33,056 nt of DNA from the NCBI GenBank assembly GCA_002898795.1, contig BEIG01000029.1:1-33056 (forward strand), read 5' to 3'. Below, piece by piece: positions 14,385 to 23,273 of the stretch. Source of the DNA: a bacterium HR30 (GTDB lineage Bacteria > Desulfobacterota > Binatia > HRBIN30). Each line of letters starts with the position of its first letter. Positions within the stretch are counted from its first letter, which is position 1. Under the pieces are notes generated by a model. The model was given only the letters and a program-made list of their open reading frames with translations, was not told the origin of the DNA and searched no databases. A program made the position numbers and the translations under genes.

Positions 14385-16127
14385 GTGAGCGAAGCGTTTT
14401 TCCACGAGGACATGCGATGGTTTATGCAGAACCGTGTCGACTGGCCTGGGCTTCTGCGTTTACAGGGGCGGGCCCCCGAGTCTGCGGCGGAAGAAAAGGG
14501 AACCTACGTCGCGATCTTGGAAACTGCGGACCAGGTGTGTCGTAGCCTCGCGGAACAATCGCGCCAACACTGGCACGAGGAGGCGGAACTGGTGGACGGA
14601 GAAGTCAAGGTGCCCCCGCACATTGCGCAGGGGTACGAACAGTTGCGGCAAGCCGGACTTCTTTGCCTGCCTATTTCTCCAACTTACGGCGGCTACGGTT
14701 TGCCGTTTCTCATCAATACTTTCTACTTGGAAATGCTCGCCCGAGCAAACTCCAGTCTCATGACGATCGTCGGGCTGCAGACGGGCGTCGCGGGCGACAT
14801 CGAACGCTACGGCTCGGAAGAGATCAAGCAGCGCTATCTGCCGAAACTCACCAGCGGCGAGTGGCAGGGAAGCATGGACCTGACCGAACCCAACGCCGGC
14901 TCGGATCTAGGAAGTATTGTCACCAGGGTGACGGAAGAGCAGGGACGCTTTTTCGTGGACGGGGAAAAAATCTTCATCACGAATGGTGGGTCCCAAGTTC
15001 ACCTTGTTCTCGCCCGCGACGCCGCGACGTTCCAAAAAACACGCGGAACGACCACGGGTCTGAGCTTAGTCTTGGTTCCTGCATTTTTGCCCGATGGTAC
15101 ACGCAACCGCATGCGGGTCACGAAAGTGGAACGCAAGATGGGATTGCATGGATCTCCCACATGTGCGGTGGAGTTCGACCACGCAGAAGGGTTCATCCTT
15201 GGTCGCCCCGGCCAAGGCTTTCGCGCGATGCTCGATCTGATGAACAGCGCTCGCCTTGGGGTGGCGGCGCAAGCGCTCGGGGTTGGAGAAGCGGCCTTTC
15301 AGGAAGCCTTAGCCTACGCCAAGCAACGCATTCAGTTCGATGCCCCGATCATTCAGCAACCGCTGGTGAAATCCATGTTGACGCAAATGAGCATCAATTT
15401 GCAGGCCGCGCGCGCGTTGCTTTACCGTACGGCCGCGCTGGTCGACCGCCTAGAAGCGATCCGTAACTTCCTGGCCCAAGCACCAAGCGAATCTCAAGAG
15501 GAACTGCGTCAGGAACTGGGGCTACTGCGGCAGATCGTGCAATTACTGACACCGCTTTGCAAATACTACGCAACCGAAATCAGCAACGATGTTACCCGCA
15601 AAGCGGTGCAAGTGCATGGGGGCATTGGTTACATGGCCTCCTCACCCGTGGCGCAGTTTCACTGCGATTCGATTATTACCACGATTTACGAAGGCACTTC
15701 GGAAATCCAGGCCAGCTTCGCCCTAAAAGAAATGAGTCGAGGAAGCTTGTTTACCCTTTTCGACCAGATCGTCTCCGAGGTCCAAACCCTTCGCGGCGCC
15801 TACCCCGAGGAATCCCAGCGGATCGAGGAACTGGTCGAAAAGTGGATCCGCGGCTCGCTTCCCTCGTTGCTTGCCGATCCGCGTTATGCCTTGTTGAATG
15901 CCAAACGGCTCGCGGAGATGGTGATCGACGTGGTCGCGGCGGTAGAACTTTTGCACCAAGCAAACCGCTCCGAGGGAAAGCGGCTTGCGGCGCGAAGTTT
16001 TCTCGATCGGCGGTCGTTGGCCATCGAAATGGGGGCGCGGCGCATTCAAAGCGGCGACGTGCGCCGGCTTTCTCGCTACGACAAAATCCTGGGAATTGAC
16101 CTCGATACTCCAGCCGCTGCCACATGA
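14385..16127 (+). CDS. Long-form acyl-CoA dehydrogenase (FadE5/DmdC-like)
   Basis: A 580-residue acyl-CoA dehydrogenase of the long subclass, with an N-terminal extension (~1-75) and a C-terminal domain (~450-580) absent from classic ~380-residue enzymes. The flavin loop is MDLTEPNAGSDLGS (~164-177). The catalytic Glu436 sits in IYEGTSEIQASFALKEM, and QVHGGIGYM precedes it. FadE5 (broad fatty acyl-CoA) and DmdC (methylmercaptopropionyl-CoA) share this build; sequence alone does not decide the substrate. The start is GTG at 14385, eight bases after AGGAGG; a nearer ATG at 14378 is out of frame. Its last codons overlap the MFS start by four bases (ATGA), indicating coupled translation. Confidence 0.93.
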   Translation: MSEAFFHEDMRWFMQNRVDWPGLLRLQGRAPESAAEEKGTYVAILETADQVCRSLAEQSRQHWHEEAELVDGEVKVPPHIAQGYEQLRQAGLLCLPISPTYGGYGLPFLINTFYLEMLARANSSLMTIVGLQTGVAGDIERYGSEEIKQRYLPKLTSGEWQGSMDLTEPNAGSDLGSIVTRVTEEQGRFFVDGEKIFITNGGSQVHLVLARDAATFQKTRGTTTGLSLVLVPAFLPDGTRNRMRVTKVERKMGLHGSPTCAVEFDHAEGFILGRPGQGFRAMLDLMNSARLGVAAQALGVGEAAFQEALAYAKQRIQFDAPIIQQPLVKSMLTQMSINLQAARALLYRTAALVDRLEAIRNFLAQAPSESQEELRQELGLLRQIVQLLTPLCKYYATEISNDVTRKAVQVHGGIGYMASSPVAQFHCDSIITTIYEGTSEIQASFALKEMSRGSLFTLFDQIVSEVQTLRGAYPEESQRIEELVEKWIRGSLPSLLADPRYALLNAKRLAEMVIDVVAAVELLHQANRSEGKRLAARSFLDRRSLAIEMGARRIQSGDVRRLSRYDKILGIDLDTPAAAT

Positions 16128-17932
16128 CCCAAGCAGCGTCGAGTCGCCACACCGTTGCCGCAGAGGATAGCCCGGCCAGGGCGCTGCACTCCGACCGGGA
16201 ACGAGTTTCGCTGCGAACGTTGGTCGTGTACGGAGCCCCGAGTTTCGCTGGAGTGGCGATGCTCGTGCCGATTTTAATCCACATGCCCAAGTTTTACTCG
16301 GACGTCGTGCTGGTCCCCCTCGGGTACTTGGCGCTGGCCATTGCCGTTGCCCGAGCCATTGACGCTCTCGGCGATCCGTTTTTTGGTTGGCTCACAGATC
16401 ATCGCACGCGTTTTGGGCGCCGCCTTCCATATATTGCTCTATGGTCGCCACTTTGCGCGCTCGCGTTTCTTGCGCTGTTCGACCCTCCGCGATCCTTATC
16501 TCCCCAGGCCGCGGCGGTTTGGTTCGCCACCATGTTCGTTTTGTACTCCGTTTTTCACACCGCCTATGGACTACCCTATTGGGCGCTCGGAGCGGAATTG
16601 ACTTTGGACTATCACGAACGGTCCAAACTTTTTGGCGTCCGCGAAGCGTTCAGCATTCTCGGCACGATTTGCGCGTCGGTAGCCCCGGGCTTGCTCGTCA
16701 CATCCTTTCATCTCGACGAACGTGAGGCCTTTGCTTGGATTGGCGTGGTATTCGGGGCACTGCTGGTGCTGACGTGCTACGGTGTGGTGGCTTTTATCCG
16801 AGAACGCCCGGGCTTTGCCGAACGAACCTCCAACCCATTCGCGCCCGGCGTGCGCCGGGCCTTACGCAACCGGCCCTTTCGCATTTTGCTCGCCACGTAC
16901 GTTGTCTCCAGCGTTACCGGCGCAATTCCCGGAACCCTGATGCCGTATTACAACGCGTACGTGCTGCAGCCGGAAAACAAAGCTGGCTGGTTGTCGATCT
17001 TGCTCGCAGTGTATTTTTCCTCGGCGTTTATCTGCCTGCCCGGCTGGGTTCTGCTGGCGCGCCGCATCGGGAAAAAGGGCGCTTGGTTGGCCAGTTTCTT
17101 CATGGGAATCACGGGCGGGGCCGGGCTTTTCTTTCTGGGTCCCGGCGATCTAGTCTCGGCGACGTTCCTCATTGCTTGGGCTGGATCCAGCTTCGGTGCC
17201 GGCTTGTTTCTCGGGCCGGCCATGCAGGCCGACGTGATCGACTATGATGAGCTCCACACGGGTCGGCGCCGAGAGGCGCAATATTCGGCTTTCTGGGGCA
17301 TGCTGCCCAAACTGGTCGCGATTCCCAGTGCCGCTATTCCAATCGCAATCTTGGGTTCGATCGGTTACGTGCCCAACCAGCCGCAAACTCCACAGGTCGT
17401 ATTCGCCATCAAGGCGATTTTTGCGCTGGCCCCCGCAGTGTTCGCCTTCTTGGCATTTTTAATTGCATTGCGGTTTCCCATCTCGGAACAGATTCATCGC
17501 GAAATTTTGCAAGGAATAACCCGCCACCGCGAAGGATTACCAGCAATTGACCCGCTTACGGGGCTAACGCTGCCGCCTCCCCAGGACCGAGAAGTAGACG
17601 AACAAACCGGCTGGTTTCTCGATCACTTTTCCCCGCGCGAGCTCGAACATTACCTCGCTGGCTCCCCAGCAGCGGCAATTAAGTCAGCTTGGCGCTCTGC
17701 CATGGGGGCTGTCGGCGTTGGGGTTGGTTCCCTGGCCTTTGCGTTTACCCAAGTGCGGAGCTTCGAGGTCGACCCCGGAGCGTTACCCGTGCTTGCTGTG
17801 GTCGCCAGTGGTTTCTGCGTAGCTCTGGCCGCCTTCCATTTGTCGCGGTTGCCAGCCGCACGCGAACTTGCGCGGAAACAACTGCCCCGTCACGTTATCG
17901 AAGCTCATCTGCGAGCTCAGCAAAGCGCCTAA
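16124..17932 (+). CDS. MFS_2 (GPH-type) cation symporter with C-terminal extension
   Basis: A 602-residue membrane transporter of the MelB-like GPH/MFS_2 group. The signature in helix 2 and the following loop is clear: DALGDPFFGWLTDHRTRFGRR, with Asp80 and Asp84 matching the cation-site pair of MelB. About twelve helices are expected, to residue ~455. After that comes an unusual ~145-residue extension with a cytoplasm-like segment (~460-525) and two further hydrophobic stretches (~525-575). This family holds sugar symporters but also the animal lysophospholipid carrier MFSD2A. Next to an acyl-CoA dehydrogenase and a phosphoesterase, a lipid or carboxylate substrate is more likely than a sugar; this is inference. 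It overlaps the upstream gene by ATGA. Confidence 0.9.
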   Translation: MTQAASSRHTVAAEDSPARALHSDRERVSLRTLVVYGAPSFAGVAMLVPILIHMPKFYSDVVLVPLGYLALAIAVARAIDALGDPFFGWLTDHRTRFGRRLPYIALWSPLCALAFLALFDPPRSLSPQAAAVWFATMFVLYSVFHTAYGLPYWALGAELTLDYHERSKLFGVREAFSILGTICASVAPGLLVTSFHLDEREAFAWIGVVFGALLVLTCYGVVAFIRERPGFAERTSNPFAPGVRRALRNRPFRILLATYVVSSVTGAIPGTLMPYYNAYVLQPENKAGWLSILLAVYFSSAFICLPGWVLLARRIGKKGAWLASFFMGITGGAGLFFLGPGDLVSATFLIAWAGSSFGAGLFLGPAMQADVIDYDELHTGRRREAQYSAFWGMLPKLVAIPSAAIPIAILGSIGYVPNQPQTPQVVFAIKAIFALAPAVFAFLAFLIALRFPISEQIHREILQGITRHREGLPAIDPLTGLTLPPPQDREVDEQTGWFLDHFSPRELEHYLAGSPAAAIKSAWRSAMGAVGVGVGSLAFAFTQVRSFEVDPGALPVLAVVASGFCVALAAFHLSRLPAARELARKQLPRHVIEAHLRAQQSA

Positions 17933-18013
17933 GAGTGCTCCAAACCGGCCCTTCACTTGTTGCAACCCTTCAAGGCAAGGCGTGTCTATGTCCCCCGCTA
18001 TCCCGCGGGTCAT

Positions 18014-18823
18014 TCAAGGAAGTCGAAAGGGATCCTTGCCCAGCCATGCGAGTGGATTGGCCGGACCGCACCCTTTTCCCAACGGCAACGCTTGCTCGAT
18101 TGCTCTCTGAATAAACTGTTTGGCCAGACGCACGGAGTGGTACAGGTCATGTCCCTTGGCCAAGGCGGCGGCGATGGCTGCCGAGAGTTGGCAACCGGTG
18201 CCGTGCGTGTGCGGGGTTGCCACACGCACCTGCGAGAGAAGCACGGACTCTTGGCCATCATCGAACACATCCACGGCTTGCATCCCTTCCAAATGGCCGC
18301 CCTTCAACAGGCAGCTCCCGGCCCCCATATTCACGAATGCACGCGCAGCTCGCCGCATGTCGTCCACCGAGTGAATCCTTGTACCGAGCAATGCCTCGGC
18401 TTCTGGCACGTTCGGCGTAACCACAGTAGCCAAAGGAAGCAACGAAGAGCGGAGAGTCTCGATTGCATTCGGCTCCAGTAAGCGCGCCCCGCTTTGCGCC
18501 ACGATCACTGGGTCCACCACCAAAGGCTTCAGCCCGTAGCGCCGCACGGCAGCGGCAACGACTTCGATCGTCTCCCCGGTAGCCAGCATTCCCGTTTTTG
18601 TCGCCGCTGAGCCAATGTCGTTCACCACCGCCCGAATCTGCGCCTCGACGAAGGTCGCGGGTACGATCAAAACGTCTTCCACTCCGCAAGTGTTCTGCGC
18701 CGTCAGGGCGGTGATTGCAGTCATTCCGTACACGCCGAACACGGTGAAGGTTTTCAAATCCGCCTGAATTCCCGCACCACCACTAGAATCGGAACCCGCA
18801 ATGGACAAAGCGCGCGGCAGCAT
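18014..18823 (-). CDS. thiD: Hydroxymethylpyrimidine (phosphate) kinase
   Basis: A 269-residue ribokinase-fold enzyme of thiamine synthesis that phosphorylates HMP and HMP-P to HMP-PP for joining with the thiazole part. The N-terminal SIAGSDSSGGAGIQADLKTF is the standard ThiD substrate-binding motif. VVDPVIVAQSG follows, and PHTHGTGCQLSAAIAA holds the anion-hole GTGC (208-211). The length fits the family. It stands alone on the minus strand: convergent with the MFS gene (81-base gap) and divergent from glpX. I found no TPP riboswitch core (CTGAGA) in its 5' region. The ribosome site is AAGGACT next to the ATG. Confidence 0.96.
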   Translation of the reverse strand: MLPRALSIAGSDSSGGAGIQADLKTFTVFGVYGMTAITALTAQNTCGVEDVLIVPATFVEAQIRAVVNDIGSAATKTGMLATGETIEVVAAAVRRYGLKPLVVDPVIVAQSGARLLEPNAIETLRSSLLPLATVVTPNVPEAEALLGTRIHSVDDMRRAARAFVNMGAGSCLLKGGHLEGMQAVDVFDDGQESVLLSQVRVATPHTHGTGCQLSAAIAAALAKGHDLYHSVRLAKQFIQRAIEQALPLGKGCGPANPLAWLGKDPFRLP

Positions 18824-19153
18824 AGTCCTTAGCTAACGGCGGAAGCAGCAGATTCCAACTCAAGCGAAGCAAACAAAGGGACATCGGCCGCCGCCGGTAC
18901 CAACGCCAGTGCGGATCCGGTGCAGAAAACGCTGCTCGCTGACCTCCCTTTGTACGCTTGGCTTACCCGTACTCGCACTCCTCGTGTCCAAAATCGCAGT
19001 CGAAGCCTTGCCCCCGCTTTGCGCGAGTTTCAGCACGCGTTTCCTCTCGAGCGGCATTGCCGCAAAGACCCTTGTTCGGGGCACAAGCGCCATTGCCTCT
19101 GCCAGCCGCTTATGCCAGGAAGTTTGCACGTTCCCTTAGGGAGGGTGGTGATC
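18824..19153. other. Divergent thiD/glpX intergenic region, no confident gene
   Basis: About 330 bases separate the two divergent starts, and the region must hold both promoters. A minus-strand frame (18860-19129, GTG start, 89 codons) with AAGGGAA upstream is open here, and a plus-strand frame continues into glpX. Neither gives a recognisable protein, and both probably arise from base composition. Near the glpX start is AGGGAGGG (19138-19145). Confidence 0.5.
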
Positions 19154-20149
19154 GTGTCCTTCGAAGGCCTATTGTCACGAGAGTTTTTGCGTGTGGTGGA
19201 GGAGGCGGCGATTGCCGCGGCGCGCACGATGGGGCAGGGCGACCGCAGGCTTTCCGATCGGGTGGCTGTGGAAGCCATGCGGAAGTCCATGGACGGGCTA
19301 CCCATGCGTGGCACCGTTGTGATCGGAGAGGGAGAACGAGACGAGGCACCCATGCTCTACATCGGAGAGCGGGTTGGCCGGCAGCGAGCCGAAGATCCCG
19401 AAGTGGACATCGCTGTCGATCCATTGGAAGGAACCAACCTATGCGCCACCGGAGCGCCAGGGGCGATTGCCGTCTTGGCAGCTGCCAATAAGGGCGGGCT
19501 GCTGCACGCGCCCGACTGTTACATGGAGAAAATCATCGTGGGACCAGCCGCACGCGGCGCTGTGCACCTGGATGCCACGGTGAAAGAAAATCTCACCGCG
19601 ATCGCTAAACGGCTCGACCGCGCGGTAAAAGATCTCGTGGTCATCGTCCTCGACCGCCCGCGACACGAGAAACTCATCGAAGACATCCGTAGCGCGGGAG
19701 CACGAATTCGTTTGATTAGCGATGGCGACCTTTCTGCAGGGATCTCTGCAGCCATCCGCCGCACCAACGTACACGCGGTAATGGGCATTGGCGGCGCGCC
19801 CGAAGGGGTGCTTACGGCTGCTGCTTTGCGCTGCCTCAACGGCGGCATGGAGGGGCGCCTCGTGCCGGCAAAACCCGGAGAAGAGGAACGCCGACGGTTC
19901 GAAGAGCGATTGCGCGGGATGGGGATTGTCGACCCCAACCGAATTTACACGGAACAGGATCTTGCCCCTGGTCCGGACATCCTCTTTGCAGCAACGGGCG
20001 TTACGGATGGGTCATTACTTCGGGGGGTACGCTTCTTTGGTCATGGCGCGCGCACGTATTCCCTCATCATGACTCTGCGGGAACGGATCATCCGCTTCGT
20101 GGATACGGTGCACCTCGACGGTTCTCCGGACGCAGTCGTCGAGTTTTAA
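19154..20149 (+). CDS. glpX: Fructose-1,6-bisphosphatase class II
   Basis: A 331-residue GlpX-type FBPase that hydrolyses fructose-1,6-bisphosphate to fructose-6-phosphate, the committed gluconeogenic step. It uses a metal-dependent site: [16 protein letters not shown] (57-72), then [11 protein letters not shown] (Asp85, Asp89, Glu92). [10 protein letters not shown] and [21 protein letters not shown] follow. The chosen start is GTG 19154, nine bases after GGAGG, giving a protein that begins [11 protein letters not shown] and matches family length (~320-336). GTG codons at 19145 and 19148 overlap the ribosome site, and the frame runs on far upstream without a good start. It is followed after 55 bases by prfB, so it may be part of a housekeeping run. 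Confidence 0.95.
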   Translation: MSFEGLLSREFLRVVEEAAIAAARTMGQGDRRLSDRVAVEAMRKSMDGLPMRGTVVIGEGERDEAPMLYIGERVGRQRAEDPEVDIAVDPLEGTNLCATGAPGAIAVLAAANKGGLLHAPDCYMEKIIVGPAARGAVHLDATVKENLTAIAKRLDRAVKDLVVIVLDRPRHEKLIEDIRSAGARIRLISDGDLSAGISAAIRRTNVHAVMGIGGAPEGVLTAAALRCLNGGMEGRLVPAKPGEEERRRFEERLRGMGIVDPNRIYTEQDLAPGPDILFAATGVTDGSLLRGVRFFGHGARTYSLIMTLRERIIRFVDTVHLDGSPDAVVEF

Positions 20150-20204
20150 GCGCGCCTCGGGCACGTGCTTGCGCCTGCTCCGTAGTTCATTAAAAACGAG
20201 AGCT

Positions 20205-21351
20205 ATGCAAAACCGTTCCGCAGAAACGCCGGTCTTCGACGAATCCCTGGTGAACCAGGTGCAAGAGTTAGCGCATCGGATCAACACCCTCGGGAGCTAT
20301 CTTTGACGTAGCCGGACGTGAACGTCGCCTTGCCGAGCTCGATGCCGAAGCAGCAGCACCAGAATTTTGGAACAAGCGCGAACGAGCACGGGAGGTGCAA
20401 CGCGAGCGAGCTGAGATTTTGCGGATACTCGAGGCGTGCCGGCAGCTAACTCGCCAACTCGACGACGCGCGAGTCTTACTAGAGTTCGCTCGGGAGGGCG
20501 ACACCGAATCTATCAGCGAGCTCAATCGCGTTGTCGCGCAACTACGGGAACAACTGGAGCAACTCGAGCTCCAGCGGCTGCTTTCCGGCGAGCATGACAG
20601 CGGAAACGCGATCCTGACAATTCACCCCGGGGCAGGCGGGCTCGAGGCCCAAGACTGGGCGGAGATGCTGCTGCGTATGTACTTGCGCTGGGCGGAGCGG
20701 CGGGGTTTCAAAACCGAAATTCTCGACTTGCAACCGGGGGAAGGCGCCGGCATCAAGAGTGCTACCGTTGCCGTCGAAGGACCCTACGCTTACGGCTACC
20801 TAAAGGCGGAAGTCGGTGTGCACCGCTTGGTGCGCATCTCCCCGTTCGATGCCAATGCACGCCGCCACACATCTTTTGCTTCTGTGTTCGTTTACCCCGA
20901 TCTCGACGAAGACATCGAGGTTGCCATCGACGAAAAAGACTTGCGGATCGACACCTTTCGCGCCAGTGGCGCTGGCGGACAGCACGTCAACAAAACCGAC
21001 TCAGCCGTCCGCATTACCCACATTCCTACGGGCATCGTAGTGACGTGCCAAAACGAGCGCTCCCAACATAAAAACAAGTCAATGGCCATGCGGATTCTGC
21101 GAGCCCGACTCTATGAGCTCGAGCTGAAGAAGCGCCAGGAGCAACTTGCTGAGCTAGCGGAGTCGCAGCGAGAAATTGCGTGGGGCAACCAAATCCGCTC
21201 GTACGTGCTGCAACCGTATCGCTTGGTGAAAGATCACCGCACCGGCGTCGAGGTCGGCAACGCCGACGCCGTTCTGGACGGCGATCTCGATGCCTTCATC
21301 GAAGCGTATCTGCGACAACAAGCCAGCCAATCGCCACCTGGTTCGAGGTAA
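20205..21351 (+). CDS. prfB: Peptide chain release factor 2, expressed by programmed +1 frameshift
   Basis: Release factor 2 recognises UGA and UAA stop codons and triggers peptide release. Frame 0 starts at ATG 20205, runs 33 codons and hits TGA at 20304-20306. A +1 shift after CTT reads GAC from 20305 and continues to 21351, giving about 381 residues. Family marks include the stop-codon reader tripeptide SPF in RISPFDANARRHTS and the catalytic GGQ loop in ASGAGGQHVNKTDSAVR. CQNERSQHKNKSMAM and the C-terminal helices follow. The frameshift is the usual autoregulation: low RF2 makes the ribosome pause at UGA and slip. The sequence between the two frames is not a mutation. The DnaQ/GIY-YIG gene follows by 35 bases. 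Confidence 0.96.
20292..20307 (+). promoter_or_regulatory. prfB programmed +1 frameshift site
   Basis: GGGAG at 20292-20296 acts as the internal Shine-Dalgarno-like element. It is followed by CTAT and then the slippery CTT TGA C (20301-20307), the same TATCTTTGAC core as in E. coli, where the element is AGGGGG. The SD-like match here is weaker or shifted compared with E. coli, but the spacing to CTT is kept. Confidence 0.93.
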
Positions 21352-21386
21352 ACGGATTCTTCGCACACGAAGAAGGCCGAGGCGGC

Positions 21387-23273
21387 ATGCGCGACAAAAT
21401 TTACACGTACCTCCAACAACGGCCGGCGGGCGCCAGCGTCGAGGAGTTACTCGACCTCATGTTCACTTACCCCGGGGCCGATCCGGAGCTGCGCCCCTAC
21501 CTCGTGCAACTCCTTCTGGAACCTGACCCAAGGTTTGTCTGGGACCCACACCTCCAGCGCTGGAAGCTCAGAGAATTTGCTACGTTCGGCCAAGCTGTCG
21601 ACGATGCCACGTTTGTCGTTGTCGACATCGAGACCACCGGCCTCACCCCCGATGCCGATGGCATCATGGAGATTGGGGCCGTGCGGGTGGAACGTGGGCG
21701 CATCGTGGGCCGCTTCGAACAACTGGTGCGCCCGAGCAAACGCCCGCCCCCCTTTATTGTTCATCTCACCGGCATCACTTGGGCAATGTTGCGGGACCAA
21801 CCCGCGCTCGCAGAGGTCTGGCCTGACTTTGTCGCCTTCGTACGCGATGGGGTACTGGTCGCTCACAACGCCAGCTTCGATCTGAGCTATCTGAACTTGG
21901 CCTCGCGCATCTTCAGCGGAGCCCCCCTTGCGGAAACGTACCTGTGCACGCTCAAACTCGCCCGTAGGCTGGTGCCAGAAACACGCCGGCGCGGGCTGGA
22001 TTCCTTGGCAGAACTTTTCGGATTACGCCTAGAAGGGCGCCATCGAGCCCTAGGGGATGCCCTCATCACCACGGAAATTCTCTTCCATCTCCTCGAGCGC
22101 GCAAAGCAGAGGGGGTTGCATCGCGTAGACCAAATCCTTGCCTTACAGCACGAGGGCCGCGACGGCCGACCTTTCTTTTGTCCGTTGCCTCGCGCGGTCG
22201 TGGAGCAGCTACCGAATACGCCGGGCATTTACCGTTTTTACAACCAAGCCAACGAGCTCCTGTATATTGGCCGAGCGAAAGATCTGCGCCGCCGCGTTTC
22301 TTCGTACCTCAGCAACTCCGAACACCATTCTCCGAAAACACTCGACCTGATTCGTCACATTCACAGCGTCAGTGTCGAGCAGTGCCCCTCAGAACTGGAG
22401 GCAGCGTTACGCGAAGCCGAAGAAATCCGCCGCGCCAAACCACCTTACAACCAAAGGTCGAAGCACCTGCCACAAATCGCTTACTTGAAGATCGGCCGGG
22501 AACGGGATTTCCCTCGCATATCCATTACGTCGCGCCCCGCCGGGCCTGCACAGCTACTCATCGGGCCTTTACGCTCGAGGCACGAGGCCGAGCGACTGCT
22601 TAAAATTTGGTTACGGATTTACGGGCTACGCACTTGCCGCGGGGAACTTGTGCCCGCACCCGAAGCAACACCGTGTTTCCAAGGTCAAACTGGGCTTTGC
22701 ACCGTGCCCTGCGCTGCCCGTATCGAACCCGGCGCGTATCAAGCGCGGGTTCAGGCCCTATTGGACGACATTGCCAGCAACGGTGAAGCCACTCGAAACT
22801 ACCTCCTAGTGGAACGGGATCGCCTCGCCCAACTCGAGCGCTTCGAGGCGGCACAACGAGTCCACGAAGACTTCGTTTTCTTCGAACGTCTTTGCTCTCG
22901 CTTTCGTGTTCTAGGTTGGCTGAACTCGGAACAAAACTTTTTGCTGCTTTTGCCAGAGGAGCACCGTGCCGCACTGCGCGCGTATGTGGTGCTCGGGGGA
23001 GAACTCGTAGCCCGAACGGTGATCTTTCATGGGAGCGAACTCGAGTCCTGGATGCTCCGCTGTGCGCTGGACTCCCCGTGTCCCAAGCGGCAGTTCGACC
23101 GTGTTGACGCCAGCGTGATTTTAGCCGCGTGGCTGCGCGATCGGCGCGTCAACAGCGGGGTGCTCCTTCGGCTACCGAAGGCAAACACAACATGGCCCGC
23201 CACCCTGATGGAAGAGTGGCGGGCCACATGCGAACAGCTTCTTGCTGCTCCGCAGCTAACACCCTCCGCCTGA
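21387..23273 (+). CDS. DnaQ-like exonuclease fused to GIY-YIG (UvrC/Cho-like) nuclease
   Basis: A 628-residue two-nuclease protein. Residues 1-65 form a small helical, winged-helix-like head. A DEDDh 3'-5' exonuclease covers ~75-240, with Asp80/Glu82 in VVDIETTG, Asp165 in HNASFD, and His219/Asp224 in HRALGD. A GIY-YIG domain follows (~277-356), with GIY at 280-282, YIG at 293-295, and Glu343 before KPPYN aligned with the catalytic Glu of UvrC. Then come Cys417, Cys430, Cys438 and Cys442, spaced almost like the four Fe-S ligands of E. coli UvrC, and a UVR-like helix pair (RDRLAQLERFEAAQRVHEDF). The RNase H-like nuclease and HhH parts of UvrC are absent. Similar exonuclease/GIY-YIG fusions are known in actinobacteria; a repair role is likely but the substrate is unknown. 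Start ATG 21387 with GAGG just upstream. Confidence 0.92.
   Translation: MRDKIYTYLQQRPAGASVEELLDLMFTYPGADPELRPYLVQLLLEPDPRFVWDPHLQRWKLREFATFGQAVDDATFVVVDIETTGLTPDADGIMEIGAVRVERGRIVGRFEQLVRPSKRPPPFIVHLTGITWAMLRDQPALAEVWPDFVAFVRDGVLVAHNASFDLSYLNLASRIFSGAPLAETYLCTLKLARRLVPETRRRGLDSLAELFGLRLEGRHRALGDALITTEILFHLLERAKQRGLHRVDQILALQHEGRDGRPFFCPLPRAVVEQLPNTPGIYRFYNQANELLYIGRAKDLRRRVSSYLSNSEHHSPKTLDLIRHIHSVSVEQCPSELEAALREAEEIRRAKPPYNQRSKHLPQIAYLKIGRERDFPRISITSRPAGPAQLLIGPLRSRHEAERLLKIWLRIYGLRTCRGELVPAPEATPCFQGQTGLCTVPCAARIEPGAYQARVQALLDDIASNGEATRNYLLVERDRLAQLERFEAAQRVHEDFVFFERLCSRFRVLGWLNSEQNFLLLLPEEHRAALRAYVVLGGELVARTVIFHGSELESWMLRCALDSPCPKRQFDRVDASVILAAWLRDRRVNSGVLLRLPKANTTWPATLMEEWRATCEQLLAAPQLTPSA

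Noticed and set aside
18824-18900. TPP riboswitch upstream of thiD
   Set aside because: No CTGAGA or other conserved core elements in the 5' region.
18860-19129. 89-codon minus-strand frame between thiD and glpX with a fair ribosome site
   Set aside because: No recognisable protein, no neighbours on that strand supporting it, and overlapping open frames on both strands point to composition.
20205-20306. prfB as a broken gene with an early TGA
   Set aside because: The TATCTTTGAC context and continuous RF2 sequence in the +1 frame show the known programmed frameshift.
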